Assembly: GCA_046350115.1 (NCBI GenBank)
Contig: JAXMAZ010000016.1
Location: 62,001-126,000 of the forward strand
Reading direction: 5' to 3'
Source of the DNA: JAXMAZ01 sp046350115
GTDB lineage: Bacteria; Planctomycetota; Planctomycetia; Gemmatales; Gemmataceae
Length of the DNA stretch: 64,000 bases
Positions 1 to 8,982 of this stretch are shown here, piece after piece (position 1 is the first letter of the stretch; each line of letters starts with the position of its first letter). The notes beneath the pieces were generated by a model. It did no database searches and was not told the origin of the DNA. It saw only the letters and a list, made by a program, of their open reading frames with translations. A program made the translations under genes and the position numbers.

Positions 1-615
1 CTGCCGTACCTGGAGCAGGACGCCCTCTGGGCCGAGGCGGACGCCGCCTTCCGGGCCAACCCGCTGGGGGACGACTTCGTCACCCACGGCCGGGTCGGGT
101 GGCACGTCGTTCGAGTGTTTCTCTGTCCGACCGAGCACCGGGAGCGGATGGCCCACATGGAGTACGGGCTGACGTCGTACCGCGGGGTGGCCGGCACCGG
201 CGTCCCACGGAACGACGGGGTCATGCACCCGGGGCTGCGTGTCCGCCTGCCGGACGTCACCGACGGCACCTCGAACACGGTGATGATCGGCGAGCAGCCG
301 CCCGGCCGGGACGGGCAGTCCGGGTCGTGGTACGGAAACTGGGGGGCGACCTGCTGCTGGGCGGCCCAGGTGTTCCCGGCCGGGATCCTCGCCCGGGCGG
401 TGTACGGGAGCGGGTGTGACCTCGCCACCCCGTCCCTGGCCGCCGGCTCGCCGGACGACGACTGCTCGTCCAACCACTTCTGGTCGCTCCACCCCGGCGG
501 GGCGACCTTCGCCTTCTGCGACGGGTCGGTCCGGTTCCTGCGGTACTCGGCCGCCGCCGTCCTGCCGGACCTGGCCACCCGGGCCGGCGGGGAGGCCGTC
601 GCCGCCCCGGACTGA
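1..615 (+). CDS. DUF1559 family protein, C-terminal part (5' end outside window)
   Basis: The frame is open from base 1 and the start lies upstream of the window. The visible part begins with LPYLEQDALW, which is typical of the middle of DUF1559 proteins. It then shows the family signatures VFLCPTE, DGTSNTVMIGE and, near the end, HPGGATFAFCDGSVRF (the H-x9-DG motif). DUF1559 proteins are pilin-like secreted proteins, vastly expanded in planctomycetes and of unknown role; the missing N-terminus should carry the FTLIELLVV helix. The Met at 115 is internal. A kinase gene follows on the same strand after 62 bases. Confidence 0.9.
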   Translation: MPYLEQDALWAEADAAFRANPLGDDFVTHGRVGWHVVRVFLCPTEHRERMAHMEYGLTSYRGVAGTGVPRNDGVMHPGLRVRLPDVTDGTSNTVMIGEQPPGRDGQSGSWYGNWGATCCWAAQVFPAGILARAVYGSGCDLATPSLAAGSPDDDCSSNHFWSLHPGGATFAFCDGSVRFLRYSAAAVLPDLATRAGGEAVAAPD

Positions 616-677
616 CCGGCCCGGTCCGGCCGTGCGGCTGATAGAATGTCCGGCACACGTCCCCGCCGGACCGCCGC

Positions 678-2387
678 ATGACGCCGCCCCAGCCGACCGA
701 CCCGACCCGCCCGTTCGGCCCGGCCGACCCCCCGTCCACGGCGGACGCCGCCGTCTGGGAGGACGGCCCGCCGCCGGCCGTCCCCGGGTACGAGGTGGGG
801 GAGGAACTGGCCCGCGGCGGCATGGGGATCGTGTACCAGGCCCGGCAGCCCAGCCTGAATCGGCCGGTCGCCCTCAAGATGCTCCCCGGCGGCGGCCCGG
901 CCGACCCCCGGTGGCTGGTCCGGTTCCTGGCCGAGGCCGAGGCGGTGGCCGCCATCGACCACCCGCACGTCGTCCGGGTGTACGAGTTCGGGGAGGCGAA
1001 CGGCCGGCCGTTCCTGGCGATGGAGTTCCTGCCCGGCGGCACTCTGGCTTCCCGGTTTCAAGGGGGGAGGGGGAAGGCTGAGGGGGGAGAAACTGGACCC
1101 GCCGTCCGCCGTCCGCCGTCCGCCTTTTCCCCGCGGGAGGCCGCCGAGCTGGTGAAGAAGCTGGCCGAGGCGGTGGCCGCCGCCCACGCCGCCGGGATCG
1201 TCCACCGGGACTTGAAGCCGGGGAACGTGCTGTTCGACGCGGCCGGCGAGCCGAAGGTGGCCGACTTCGGGCTGGCCAAGCGGGGGCGGGGGGTGGACCT
1301 GACCCTGACCGGGGAGTCGCTCGGCACCCCCGGGTACATGGCCCCGGAGCAGGTGAGCGGGACCGGCCGCGGGTACCCGCTGGCCACCGACATCTGGGCG
1401 CTCGGGGTGATCCTGTACGAGTGCCTGACCGGGGCCAAGCCGTTCCCCGGGGCGGACACCTTCTCGGTCTTCCGCCGGGTGGTGGAGGACGACCCGCCGG
1501 CCGTCCGGTCGGTCGCCCCGGACGTGCCCCGCGACCTGGAACACATCTGCCGCAAGTGCCTGGAGAAAGACCCGGCCGACCGGTACTCGTCGGCCGTCGC
1601 GCTGGCCGCCGACCTGGGCCGGTTCCTGGCCGGGGAGCCGGTGTCCGTCCGCCCGCCCGGGTTGCCGGAGCGGCTGGCCAAGTGGGCGCGGCGGAAGCCG
1701 ACCATCGCCCTGGCCTGGGCGCTCGGGCTGCTGGCCGCGGGGCTGACCCTGGGCGGCGGCGTGGTGTCCGCCCTGTGGCGGCGGGCGGAGGCCGCCAAGA
1801 GCGGGCTGGAGGAGGCGAACCACAGCCTGCGGGCCGTCCGGGACGACCTCCAGGACGCCAACGGCAAGCTGCGGGACGCCCAGGACGCGGTCCGCCGGCT
1901 GCGGGCGAACGCGGCCGTCGACCTGGCCCACCGGGAGTACCTGGCGAACAGCTTCCCCCGCGCCCGCAGGTTGCTGGACGAGGTGCCGGCCGACCTGCGG
2001 GCGTGGGAGTGGCGGTACGTCCACCGGCTGCTGACCGCCGAGCACCGGGTGTACGCCAAACACCCCGGCCCGGTGCACGCGCTGGCGGTGATGCCCGACG
2101 CCCGGACGGTCGTGTCGGCCGGGGCCGGCGGGGCGGTACGGGTGTGGGACCTGGCCACCCTGACCGACCGGGCGACCCTGCCCGGCCTGCCGAACGCGGT
2201 GTTCGCCGTCGCCGTCAGCCCGGACGGCCGGCGGCTGGCGGTCGGCGGGGACGACCGGATCGTGGTCGTCTGGGACACCGCCACCTGGACCGTCGCCCGC
2301 ACCCTGCCCGGGTTCCCCCACCCGGTCCGCGGGCTGGCTTGGTTGCCGGACAACAAGCGGCTGGTGGTCACCGGCGACGTGGTCTGA
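678..2387 (+). CDS. Ser/Thr protein kinase with WD40 repeats, kinase part (frame disrupted downstream)
   Basis: This is a eukaryotic-like kinase that should phosphorylate Ser/Thr on unknown targets, with the catalytic domain in the cytoplasm. Residues about 40-310 carry a Gly-rich loop (RGGMGIVYQ), the VALK lysine, HRDLKPGN near 176, DFG near 197 and MAPEQ, so all catalytic residues are present. A transmembrane segment lies near residue 345-365, followed by a short coiled coil and the first WD40 blades from about 460. The frame ends at a TGA inside a blade. WD40 sequence resumes in a second frame (about 2390-2680) and then in a third (2785-3921), so this is the N-terminal part of one longer gene. 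The loop at 1057-1135 is an unusual low-complexity insertion. ATG 678 fits the usual start position for the family. Confidence 0.85.
   Translation: MTPPQPTDPTRPFGPADPPSTADAAVWEDGPPPAVPGYEVGEELARGGMGIVYQARQPSLNRPVALKMLPGGGPADPRWLVRFLAEAEAVAAIDHPHVVRVYEFGEANGRPFLAMEFLPGGTLASRFQGGRGKAEGGETGPAVRRPPSAFSPREAAELVKKLAEAVAAAHAAGIVHRDLKPGNVLFDAAGEPKVADFGLAKRGRGVDLTLTGESLGTPGYMAPEQVSGTGRGYPLATDIWALGVILYECLTGAKPFPGADTFSVFRRVVEDDPPAVRSVAPDVPRDLEHICRKCLEKDPADRYSSAVALAADLGRFLAGEPVSVRPPGLPERLAKWARRKPTIALAWALGLLAAGLTLGGGVVSALWRRAEAAKSGLEEANHSLRAVRDDLQDANGKLRDAQDAVRRLRANAAVDLAHREYLANSFPRARRLLDEVPADLRAWEWRYVHRLLTAEHRVYAKHPGPVHALAVMPDARTVVSAGAGGAVRVWDLATLTDRATLPGLPNAVFAVAVSPDGRRLAVGGDDRIVVVWDTATWTVARTLPGFPHPVRGLAWLPDNKRLVVTGDVV
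1057..1135 (+). repeat. Low-complexity in-frame insertion in kinase catalytic domain
   Basis: The kinase loop after the GGTLASRF segment is extended by a purine-rich stretch and then three perfect tandem copies of GCCGTCC (1101-1121). The reading frame stays open. The insertion falls between the N-lobe hinge and the helix that precedes HRDLK, a surface loop where extra residues can be tolerated. Confidence 0.6.
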
Positions 2388-2784
2388 TGGAGGCCGGGGC
2401 CACGGCCAACCCGCCCGATGAAGGCCGGGGTGTGCACGGGACACCGGGCGCGAGGCTGGTCAAGCTCGCCCTGCCCGTCCCGAACCACGGGGCGCGGGGG
2501 GTGGCGGTCAGCCCGGACGGGCGGCGGGTGGCGGTGGCCGGCGGGGTGCGGTCGGTCGGCCTGTTCGACCCGGACACCGGGGAGCGGGCGGCGCTGCTGG
2601 CCGGCGACGCCCCGGCAGGAACCTGCGTGGCCTTCACCCCGGACGGCTCCCAGGTGGTGGCCGGCCAGCTCCGACTACCAGCCGGGTCCAGCGGTGGGCG
2701 CCACGAAGACGGGCGGCCCACACCGCCCGGGAGGCGCACACCGGGGCCATCCTGGCCGTCGCCGTCCGCCCGGACGGCCGGCAC
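2388..2784 (+). pseudogene. Middle WD40 segment in a different reading frame
   Basis: This stretch encodes WD40-like sequence out of frame with the kinase before it and with the WD40 block after it. The frame used at about 2390-2680 gives RGVAVSPDGRRVAVAGG, LFDPDTGE and CVAFTPDGSQVVAG, which are recognisable blade strands. From about 2700 the third frame gives AHTGAILAVAVRPDGRHVAT, which runs into the next entry. Two successive -1 (or +2) steps would join all three. I saw no clear XXXYYYZ slippery site, so single-base losses (real or assembly) are the simplest reading. Confidence 0.6.
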
Positions 2785-3921
2785 GTGGCCACCGGGTCGG
2801 CCGACCGCACCCTGCGGGCCTGGCAGACGGACCAGGACACCGACCTGTACGCCGTCCGCGGCCCGGCCGGGGCGGTCCGGGCGGCGGCCTACACCCCGGA
2901 CGGGACGTACCTGCTGGCCGCCGGGGACGACGGCCTCGTGCGGGCGTGGCCGGCCTGGCACGGCCCGGAGTGGGTGCGGCTGAAGCACCCGCGGAACGTC
3001 CGCGGGGTGGCGGTGACGGCGGCCGGCGACCGGGTGCTGACCGCGTGCGAGGACGGGGCGGTGCGGGACTGGGGCGTGGCCGCCCGCACCGTCCGGGCGG
3101 TGCCGGCCCACGCCGGCCGGGTGTACGCGGTCGCCCTGTTCCCGGGCCAGCAGCGGGTGCTGACCGCCGGCGGGGACGGCACCGCCATCATCTGGGACTA
3201 CCCGAAGTGGACCCGCCGACAGGTGTTCCGGGGGCACACAGGGGAAGTTCTCACAGCGGTGACGGTCCCCGGAATGCGGAATGCGGAACTCGGAATGCGG
3301 AATGAAGACCCAAACACCTCGTCTTCCATTCCGCATTCCGAGTTCCACATTCCGCATTCGGAAGTGCTGACCGGCGGCGAGGACGGCACCGCCCGGCTGT
3401 GGGACGCGGAGACCGGCCGGCCGGTGCGGACGTTCGCCGGGCACACCGGGCCGGTCCGCGGGGTGGCGGCGACGGCCGACGGAAAGCTCGTCGTCACCGC
3501 GTCGGCGGACGGCACCGCCAAGGTGTGGGACCGGGCGACCGGGGCAGTCCTTCACACGCTCGACGCGAAGGCCGGGGAGTTGTGGGCGGTGGCCGTGTCG
3601 CCGGCCGCCGGGCTGGCCGTCACCGGGCACGGGGACGGGACGGCGGTGCTGTGGGACCTGGCCACCGGGGCGCGGCGGGCGGACCTGCTCGGCCACCACG
3701 GGCAGGTGGGGGCGGTCGGGTTCTCGGCGGACGGCAGCCGCGTCCTTACCGGCGGGGCGGACCGGCTGCTCAAGGCGTGGGACACGGCCACCGGCCAGCC
3801 GGTGCTGTCGGTCCGGGGGCACGTCGGCTGGCTGACGGCGGTGGCCATGTCGGCGGACGGGTCGACCGTGGCCACCGGCTGCGGGGACGAGACGGCCGAC
3901 GTCTGGCTCGCCGATCGGTGA
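2785..3921 (+). CDS. WD40 repeat protein, C-terminal part of the disrupted kinase gene
   Basis: This frame encodes a run of WD40 blades (for example GSADRTLRAW, GGEDGTARLWD, ASADGTAKVWD, GGADRLLKAWD) and ends at a TGA just before the convergent gene. Blades of this kind form the propeller that follows the kinase and membrane segment in planctomycete kinases. The listed start is a GTG inside a blade, so it is probably not a true start: the segment is the tail of the gene begun at 678. One blade (3271-3362) contains an in-frame hairpin element that adds about 31 residues rich in RNAEL/PHSEF-type repeats. Confidence 0.7.
   Translation: MATGSADRTLRAWQTDQDTDLYAVRGPAGAVRAAAYTPDGTYLLAAGDDGLVRAWPAWHGPEWVRLKHPRNVRGVAVTAAGDRVLTACEDGAVRDWGVAARTVRAVPAHAGRVYAVALFPGQQRVLTAGGDGTAIIWDYPKWTRRQVFRGHTGEVLTAVTVPGMRNAELGMRNEDPNTSSSIPHSEFHIPHSEVLTGGEDGTARLWDAETGRPVRTFAGHTGPVRGVAATADGKLVVTASADGTAKVWDRATGAVLHTLDAKAGELWAVAVSPAAGLAVTGHGDGTAVLWDLATGARRADLLGHHGQVGAVGFSADGSRVLTGGADRLLKAWDTATGQPVLSVRGHVGWLTAVAMSADGSTVATGCGDETADVWLADR
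3271..3362 (+). repeat. In-frame hairpin (palindromic) element within a WD40 blade
   Basis: The left arm (3271-3309) is built from repeated GGAATGCGGAA units. The right arm (3321-3362) is its near-perfect reverse complement, with a loop of about 11 bases. The base composition is clearly more AT-rich than the surrounding gene. The reading frame passes through it, adding about 31 residues at the turn where a WD40 blade normally has its PDG turn, and the blade resumes with VLTGGEDGTARLW. Confidence 0.85.
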
Positions 3922-3939
3922 CGCCGTCGGGCGACCACG

Positions 3940-5616
3940 TCACCCGTCCTTCTTCTTGTCGTCCCCCTTACCCTTGCCGGGCGGGTCGGCCTTGCCCTTG
4001 CCTTTCCCCTTACCGGGCGGCTCCTCGGCCGGGAACTTCGGCGGGGGTGGGGGCGCTTTCCGGGCCGGGGCCGCCGGTGCCGTCGCAGGCGGCGGGGGTG
4101 TCGGGGCCGGCTTGACCGGCGGCGTCGGCCGGCCGGCCGGCGGTTGAACCGGCGTCGTCTTCGGCGGCGGCGGGGCGGCCGGGGGCTGACCGGCCGGCGG
4201 TTTGGGCGGGGTGACGGGGGGCGGTGTCGGGTCCGTGGGCCTCGGGGCCGGGGTCGGCTGGGGGGCCGGGCGGGTGGCCCGCGGCAGGGCCGGGACGGTC
4301 AGCCCGACCGGGGCTTTGGGGGGCGTGGCCGCTTTCCCCTGTTGGGCCAGCCGCTGGGTCTGGGTCTCCTGGTACGCCTGGGCCGCCTGCCGCCGCCGGT
4401 CGGCCGCCTCCTTGTACCGGGCCTGCCGGTCGGCCGCCACCCGCTCCACCTTCAGGTTGGTCACGTTCTGGATGTTCTGGATCGTCTGCTGGACGGTCTG
4501 CTGCACCGTGTTGTTGGTGACGTTGTTCACCGTCTGATTGATAGTGGTGGACGGGGCGTTCACCAGCGGGGCGACCCGGGCGGCCTCCGCGTGCCCGCCG
4601 GCCCGGACGACCTGCTGTTGCTGTGCCCAGGTCCGCGGCGGGCGGGCCGCCTGGCCGGCGTACCGGGCCGCGTACAGCGCCCGCACCGACCGCTCCCAGT
4701 CGGCCTGCCGCTGGTACGCCCGGTAGTGGGCGAACAGCGGGTCGACCGCCACCCGCGAGGTGCGGTAGTCGAACCACGGGACGAACCCGGCCGTCTGGTA
4801 CCGCGGCTCGAAGAAGTCGCCGAAGTAGTAGTGCTTGGTCGCCGCCCGGACGAACAGCGCCCCCTCCAGGAAGGCCGGCCGGATCAGGTACTGTGGGACG
4901 TACACCACCTGCCGGTTGACGGCCGCGGTGAAGTCGATCGGGGCGTACAGGAACCCCCGCTCGGTCAGCGGGTGGTCCCAGTACCCGTCCACGAACAGGT
5001 AGCCGTTCGGGGTCCACACGTACTGGGCCGGCTGCCACACCCACTCGGCCGGCTCCTCCACCCACCGGCCGGGCCGCCAGGCGTACCGGTCGCCCTGCCA
5101 CACCCACGTCCCCGGGACGAACACCTGGTTGGCGGCCGGCGGCTGGCCGGGGTCTTCCTCGACCGGGGCCGGCGGCTGGGGCAGCAGCGTGAGTCGGGTG
5201 GTCCCCTCCGGCAGCCAGACGCCGCTCACCCAGTGATACCCGTCGGCCACCCGCACCCACTGGCCGGGCAGCCAGTCCCGGTCGGGCGGGGCCTCCCGCC
5301 AGCACCCGGACACCCACAGGAAGTCGTTCCGCTCGTCCGACCAGTACCAGTACCCGCCGACCCACTCCACGTCGTCCCCGGCCGGCTTGACGTCCGGCGG
5401 CAGCTCGGCGAGCGGCGGGGGCGGCGGCTTGGGCACCACCGGGGTGGCAGCCATCTTCCCGTCCACCACCGACGCGAACGCCTCGTGGACCGGCCCGCGG
5501 GCCAGCACCTCATACTGGACGACCTGGGCACCCGGCGGGGCCTGGCCGCTCGCGGCCGGCGCCAGCGCGACAAACCCGAGCCCGACAACGAGACTGGAAC
5601 GCCACATCGCCTTCAC
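3940..5616 (-). CDS. Secreted protein with W/Y-rich (YXWXPG-type) repeats and Pro/Lys/Gly-rich tail
   Basis: The 558-residue product starts with a clear signal peptide (MKAMWRSSLVVGLGFVALA ending near ASGQ), so it is exported. Residues about 85-240 contain repeated aromatic motifs such as WVGGYWYWSDER, WVSGCWREAP, WVPGTW/WVWQGDRYAW and GRWVEEPAEWVWQP, like the WxxGxW (YXWGXW) repeats of planctomycete envelope proteins. A Gln/Asn-rich coiled-coil-like region (TINQTVNNVTNN) follows, then a long proline-rich part, and the tail is built from GKGKGK and DKKK units. Function is unknown; a cell-wall or extracellular matrix role is inference. It is convergent with the WD40 gene (18 bases between stops). 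Confidence 0.75.
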   Translation of the reverse strand: MKAMWRSSLVVGLGFVALAPAASGQAPPGAQVVQYEVLARGPVHEAFASVVDGKMAATPVVPKPPPPPLAELPPDVKPAGDDVEWVGGYWYWSDERNDFLWVSGCWREAPPDRDWLPGQWVRVADGYHWVSGVWLPEGTTRLTLLPQPPAPVEEDPGQPPAANQVFVPGTWVWQGDRYAWRPGRWVEEPAEWVWQPAQYVWTPNGYLFVDGYWDHPLTERGFLYAPIDFTAAVNRQVVYVPQYLIRPAFLEGALFVRAATKHYYFGDFFEPRYQTAGFVPWFDYRTSRVAVDPLFAHYRAYQRQADWERSVRALYAARYAGQAARPPRTWAQQQQVVRAGGHAEAARVAPLVNAPSTTINQTVNNVTNNTVQQTVQQTIQNIQNVTNLKVERVAADRQARYKEAADRRRQAAQAYQETQTQRLAQQGKAATPPKAPVGLTVPALPRATRPAPQPTPAPRPTDPTPPPVTPPKPPAGQPPAAPPPPKTTPVQPPAGRPTPPVKPAPTPPPPATAPAAPARKAPPPPPKFPAEEPPGKGKGKGKADPPGKGKGDDKKKDG

Positions 5617-5683
5617 CCTCCGGCCGCCGGTGTACCCGGGCGACAGGCGGGGACGCGGTGCAAACGGCGAGCCGGACCGCGGG

Positions 5684-6667
<984 letters not shown>

Positions 6668-6739
6668 GCGGAACCTCCGGCGGGAGTGGAGGATTGTAGC
6701 CCGGCCGGCGTCTACACTGACGGGACCGGAGGGCGACGG

Positions 6740-7585
6740 ATGCGGGCGGGACTGGCGGCGGTGTTGGCGACGATCGCGGTGCCTTTGGCAGCCGGCCCCG
6801 GACCGCGGTCGGCCGGGTTCGCGCCGACGCTGGTGGAAGCGGCCGGGCTGCACAACGTCTTCCGTCTCACCCCCGGCTTCTACAGCGGCAGCAGCCCGGA
6901 CGGGCCGGCCGGGTTCGCCAGTCTGCGGCAACTCGGGGTGCGCACCGTCCTCACCGTGGACGGAGCGGCTCCCGACGTTGAAACGGCCCGGACTTACGGG
7001 CTGCGGTACGTCCACCTGCCGGTCGGGTATGACGGCGTGCCACGGGACAAGGGGCTGGCCGTCGCCAAGGCGCTGCGGGACCTGCCGGGGCCGGTGTACC
7101 TGCACTGCCACCACGGCCAGCACCGCGGGCCGGCGGCGGCCGTCTGCGGCGTGTTGGCCCTCGACCCGTCCGTCACCCCCGAAGCTGCGGCGACGTGGCT
7201 GAAGGCCGCCGGCACGAACCCGAAGTACGCCGGGCTGATCGCCGCCCCGTACACCTTCGCCCGGCCGACGGCCGGCGAGCTGTCCGCATCGCCGGCCGCC
7301 TTCCCGGCGAAGGCGGTGGTCCCCGACCTGGCCCGGCTGATGGTGGACGTCGACGCCCGCTGGGACGAGGTGAAGGCGGGCGACCGCACCCACGCCCCGG
7401 TGCAGTTGGCCGAGCTGTACCGCGAGGCGGCGCGGCTGTCGGACAGCGGCCGGCGGGGGGCGGAGTTCGTGGCGTGGCTGAAGGAGGCGGAGGCGGCGGC
7501 GAACTCGTTGAGCCGGCCGGGGACGGGTCTGGCCGAGTCGCAGCGGCAGTGCCACCGCTGCCACGAGAAGTACCGGGACCGGTGA
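6740..7585 (+). CDS. Tyrosine/dual-specificity phosphatase-like protein with C-terminal CxxCH
   Basis: The 281-residue product begins with a signal-like hydrophobic stretch (MRAGLAAVLATIAVPLA). The domain from about 30 to 160 matches dual-specificity phosphatases: FYSGSSPDG, LGVRTVLTVDG and the signature HCHHGQHRG, with catalytic Cys near 122 and Arg six residues on. The helical C-terminal half ends with QCHRCHEKYRD, a CxxCH motif typical of covalent c-type haem. A phosphatase with a possible haem tail is unusual. If exported, the haem site would lie outside the membrane, where haem c is attached. The gene is divergent from the dehydrogenase. The large open minus-strand frame over its 3' part is discussed under cinA. 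Confidence 0.78.
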   Translation: MRAGLAAVLATIAVPLAAGPGPRSAGFAPTLVEAAGLHNVFRLTPGFYSGSSPDGPAGFASLRQLGVRTVLTVDGAAPDVETARTYGLRYVHLPVGYDGVPRDKGLAVAKALRDLPGPVYLHCHHGQHRGPAAAVCGVLALDPSVTPEAAATWLKAAGTNPKYAGLIAAPYTFARPTAGELSASPAAFPAKAVVPDLARLMVDVDARWDEVKAGDRTHAPVQLAELYREAARLSDSGRRGAEFVAWLKEAEAAANSLSRPGTGLAESQRQCHRCHEKYRDR

Positions 7586-8895
7586 GTCGGGGTGTAGGCC
7601 GCTGTGCGGACGGATACGTCTCCGGTCCGCACAGCGGACCCTACCCGGTTACCCGGCACCACCGGGCACAGCCGGACCAGGTTGAGCCGCCATCCGCCCG
7701 TCCGGCTCTGCACCTCCGACCGGGTGCCGAGCCAACTGAACGGCTGCACCCTCACCCCGCCGGCCCAGGCGACCGCCGCGAACACCGTCCCGGCCGGGGT
7801 GCCGTCCGCCCCGCCGGTCGGGCCGGCGTACCCGGTCGTCGCCACCCCGATGTCGCTGCCGAAGACCGCCCGCGCCCGCTCGGCCATCGCCGCCGCCACC
7901 GGCTCGCTCACCGCTGTGTGGGCGGCGATCAGCTCGGCCGGCACCCCGAGCAGCGTCGCCTTCATCTCGTCGGTGTAAGCCACCACCCCGCCACGGAGGA
8001 CAGCGCTCGCCCCCGGCACCAGGGCCAGCCGGTGGGCGACCAGCCCGGCGGTCACGCTCTCGGCCGTCGCCACCGTCAGCTTGCGGGCGGTCAGCTCACG
8101 CACCACCACGTCCTGTAGCTCCTCGTCGTCCACCCCGTACACCAAGTCGCCGAGCCGCTCCCGGATGACCGCCTCGACCGGGGCGGCCTGCGCCCGGGCG
8201 TCGGCCTCGGTCGCCCCGCGGGCCAGGATGCGGAGGCTGATGACGGCGTCGCTGGCGGTGATGCCGACCTCCGGCACCGCCCCCCGCCGGGTCACGTCCC
8301 CGAGCCGCTCGTCCACCTGCGACTCGCCGCTGCCGAACGTGTTGATCTTCCGCTGGATCACCACCCCGCCGGCCAAGCCCATCGCCAGGAGCCGCGGCCG
8401 GACCTGCTCGGCGAACATCTTGTACATCTCGCTCGGCACCCCGGGCATGGCGGCGAACGCCTTGCCCCCGGGGAACCGCATCCAGATGCCGGGCGCCGTG
8501 CCGACCGGATTGGGAATCGGCTCGGCCCCTTCCGGGAACTGAGCTTGCACCCGGTTCCGGTCCGGCATCACCCGGCCCCGGCGGCGGTACAGGTCTTCGA
8601 TGAACGCCAGCGACTCGGCGTGCTCGACCAGCGGCACCCCGGCGACTTCGGCCAGCACCTCCCGGGTCAGGTCGTCCAGGGTCGGGCCGAGGCCGCCGGT
8701 GGCGATCACCACGTCCGCCCGCTCCAGGGCCGCCCGGACCACGGCCACGTTGTCGGCGAAGTCGTCGGCGACGGTGGTGTGGAAGGCGACCGGCAGGCCG
8801 ATCTCGGCCAGCCGCAGGCTGAGCCACTGGGAGTGGGTGTCCAGGTTCCGGCCGCTGGTGATCTCGGTCCCGATGGACAGGATTTCGGCACGCAT
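6994..8895 (-). CDS. cinA: CinA family protein (competence/damage-inducible, nicotinamide mononucleotide amidase)
   Basis: The N-terminal domain (MoaB/MogA-like) shows EILSIGTEITSGRNLDTH, VIATGGLGPTLDDLT and MPGVPSEM. The C-terminal CinA domain shows TAESVTAGLVAHRLA, VVAYTDEMKATLLGV, HTAVSEPVAAAMAE and TTGYAGPTGG. CinA proteins act in pyridine nucleotide salvage (NMN deamidation) and ADP-ribose pyrophosphate cleavage. The start at 8895 is the conserved MRAEILSIG. Conserved sequence ends near 7660 with LNLVRLC. The frame then runs through the palindrome at 7594-7644 and antisense to the phosphatase gene until a stop at 6994. That extra tail of about 220 residues is probably not natural: the original stop seems to have been lost or shifted. 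Confidence 0.85.
   Translation of the reverse strand: MRAEILSIGTEITSGRNLDTHSQWLSLRLAEIGLPVAFHTTVADDFADNVAVVRAALERADVVIATGGLGPTLDDLTREVLAEVAGVPLVEHAESLAFIEDLYRRRGRVMPDRNRVQAQFPEGAEPIPNPVGTAPGIWMRFPGGKAFAAMPGVPSEMYKMFAEQVRPRLLAMGLAGGVVIQRKINTFGSGESQVDERLGDVTRRGAVPEVGITASDAVISLRILARGATEADARAQAAPVEAVIRERLGDLVYGVDDEELQDVVVRELTARKLTVATAESVTAGLVAHRLALVPGASAVLRGGVVAYTDEMKATLLGVPAELIAAHTAVSEPVAAAMAERARAVFGSDIGVATTGYAGPTGGADGTPAGTVFAAVAWAGGVRVQPFSWLGTRSEVQSRTGGWRLNLVRLCPVVPGNRVGSAVRTGDVSVRTAAYTPTHRSRYFSWQRWHCRCDSARPVPGRLNEFAAASASFSHATNSAPRRPLSDSRAASRYSSANCTGAWVRSPAFTSSQRASTSTISRARSGTTAFAGKAAGDADSSPAVGRAKVYGAAISPAYFGFVPAAFSHVAAASGVTDGSRANTPQTAAAGPRCWPWWQCRYTGPGRSRSALATASPLSRGTPSYPTGRWTYRSP
7594..7644. 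repeat. Palindromic element (GTAGG-CCGCTGTGCGGAC type)
   Basis: An inverted repeat has arms CCGCTGTGCGGAC and GTCCGCACAGCGG around a short loop, and the outer GTAGG/CCTAC bases also pair. It lies between the phosphatase stop and the conserved end of cinA. It could end transcription from either side, but there is no T-run. The cinA frame reads straight through it. Confidence 0.75.
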
Positions 8896-8907
8896 GGGCG
8901 GGGTCTC

Positions 8908-8937
8908 AAAGCCCACCCGTTGCAACGGGTGGGCTTT
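8908..8937. repeat. Perfect 30-base palindrome between divergent genes
   Basis: AAAGCCCACCCGTTG is followed directly by its exact reverse complement. It lies 12 bases upstream of the cinA start and 45 bases upstream of the next plus-strand gene, so it is in a promoter/leader region rather than at a gene end. It could be a mobile hairpin repeat or an operator. There is no other sign of regulation. Confidence 0.8.
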
Positions 8938-8982
8938 CCGGGGGTGTTGCATTTCTCACGCGGTTCGGGTATCCGCACGCGC

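Noticed and set aside
2360..2700. Programmed -1 frameshifting in the first kinase gene
   Set aside because: No slippery heptamer with a following pseudoknot was seen, and programmed shifts are not expected twice within 300 bases in a WD40 gene.
6994..7593. CinA tail opposite the phosphatase gene as a real protein domain
   Set aside because: The residues are the plain antisense of the phosphatase gene and show no conserved pattern; high GC keeps the frame open.
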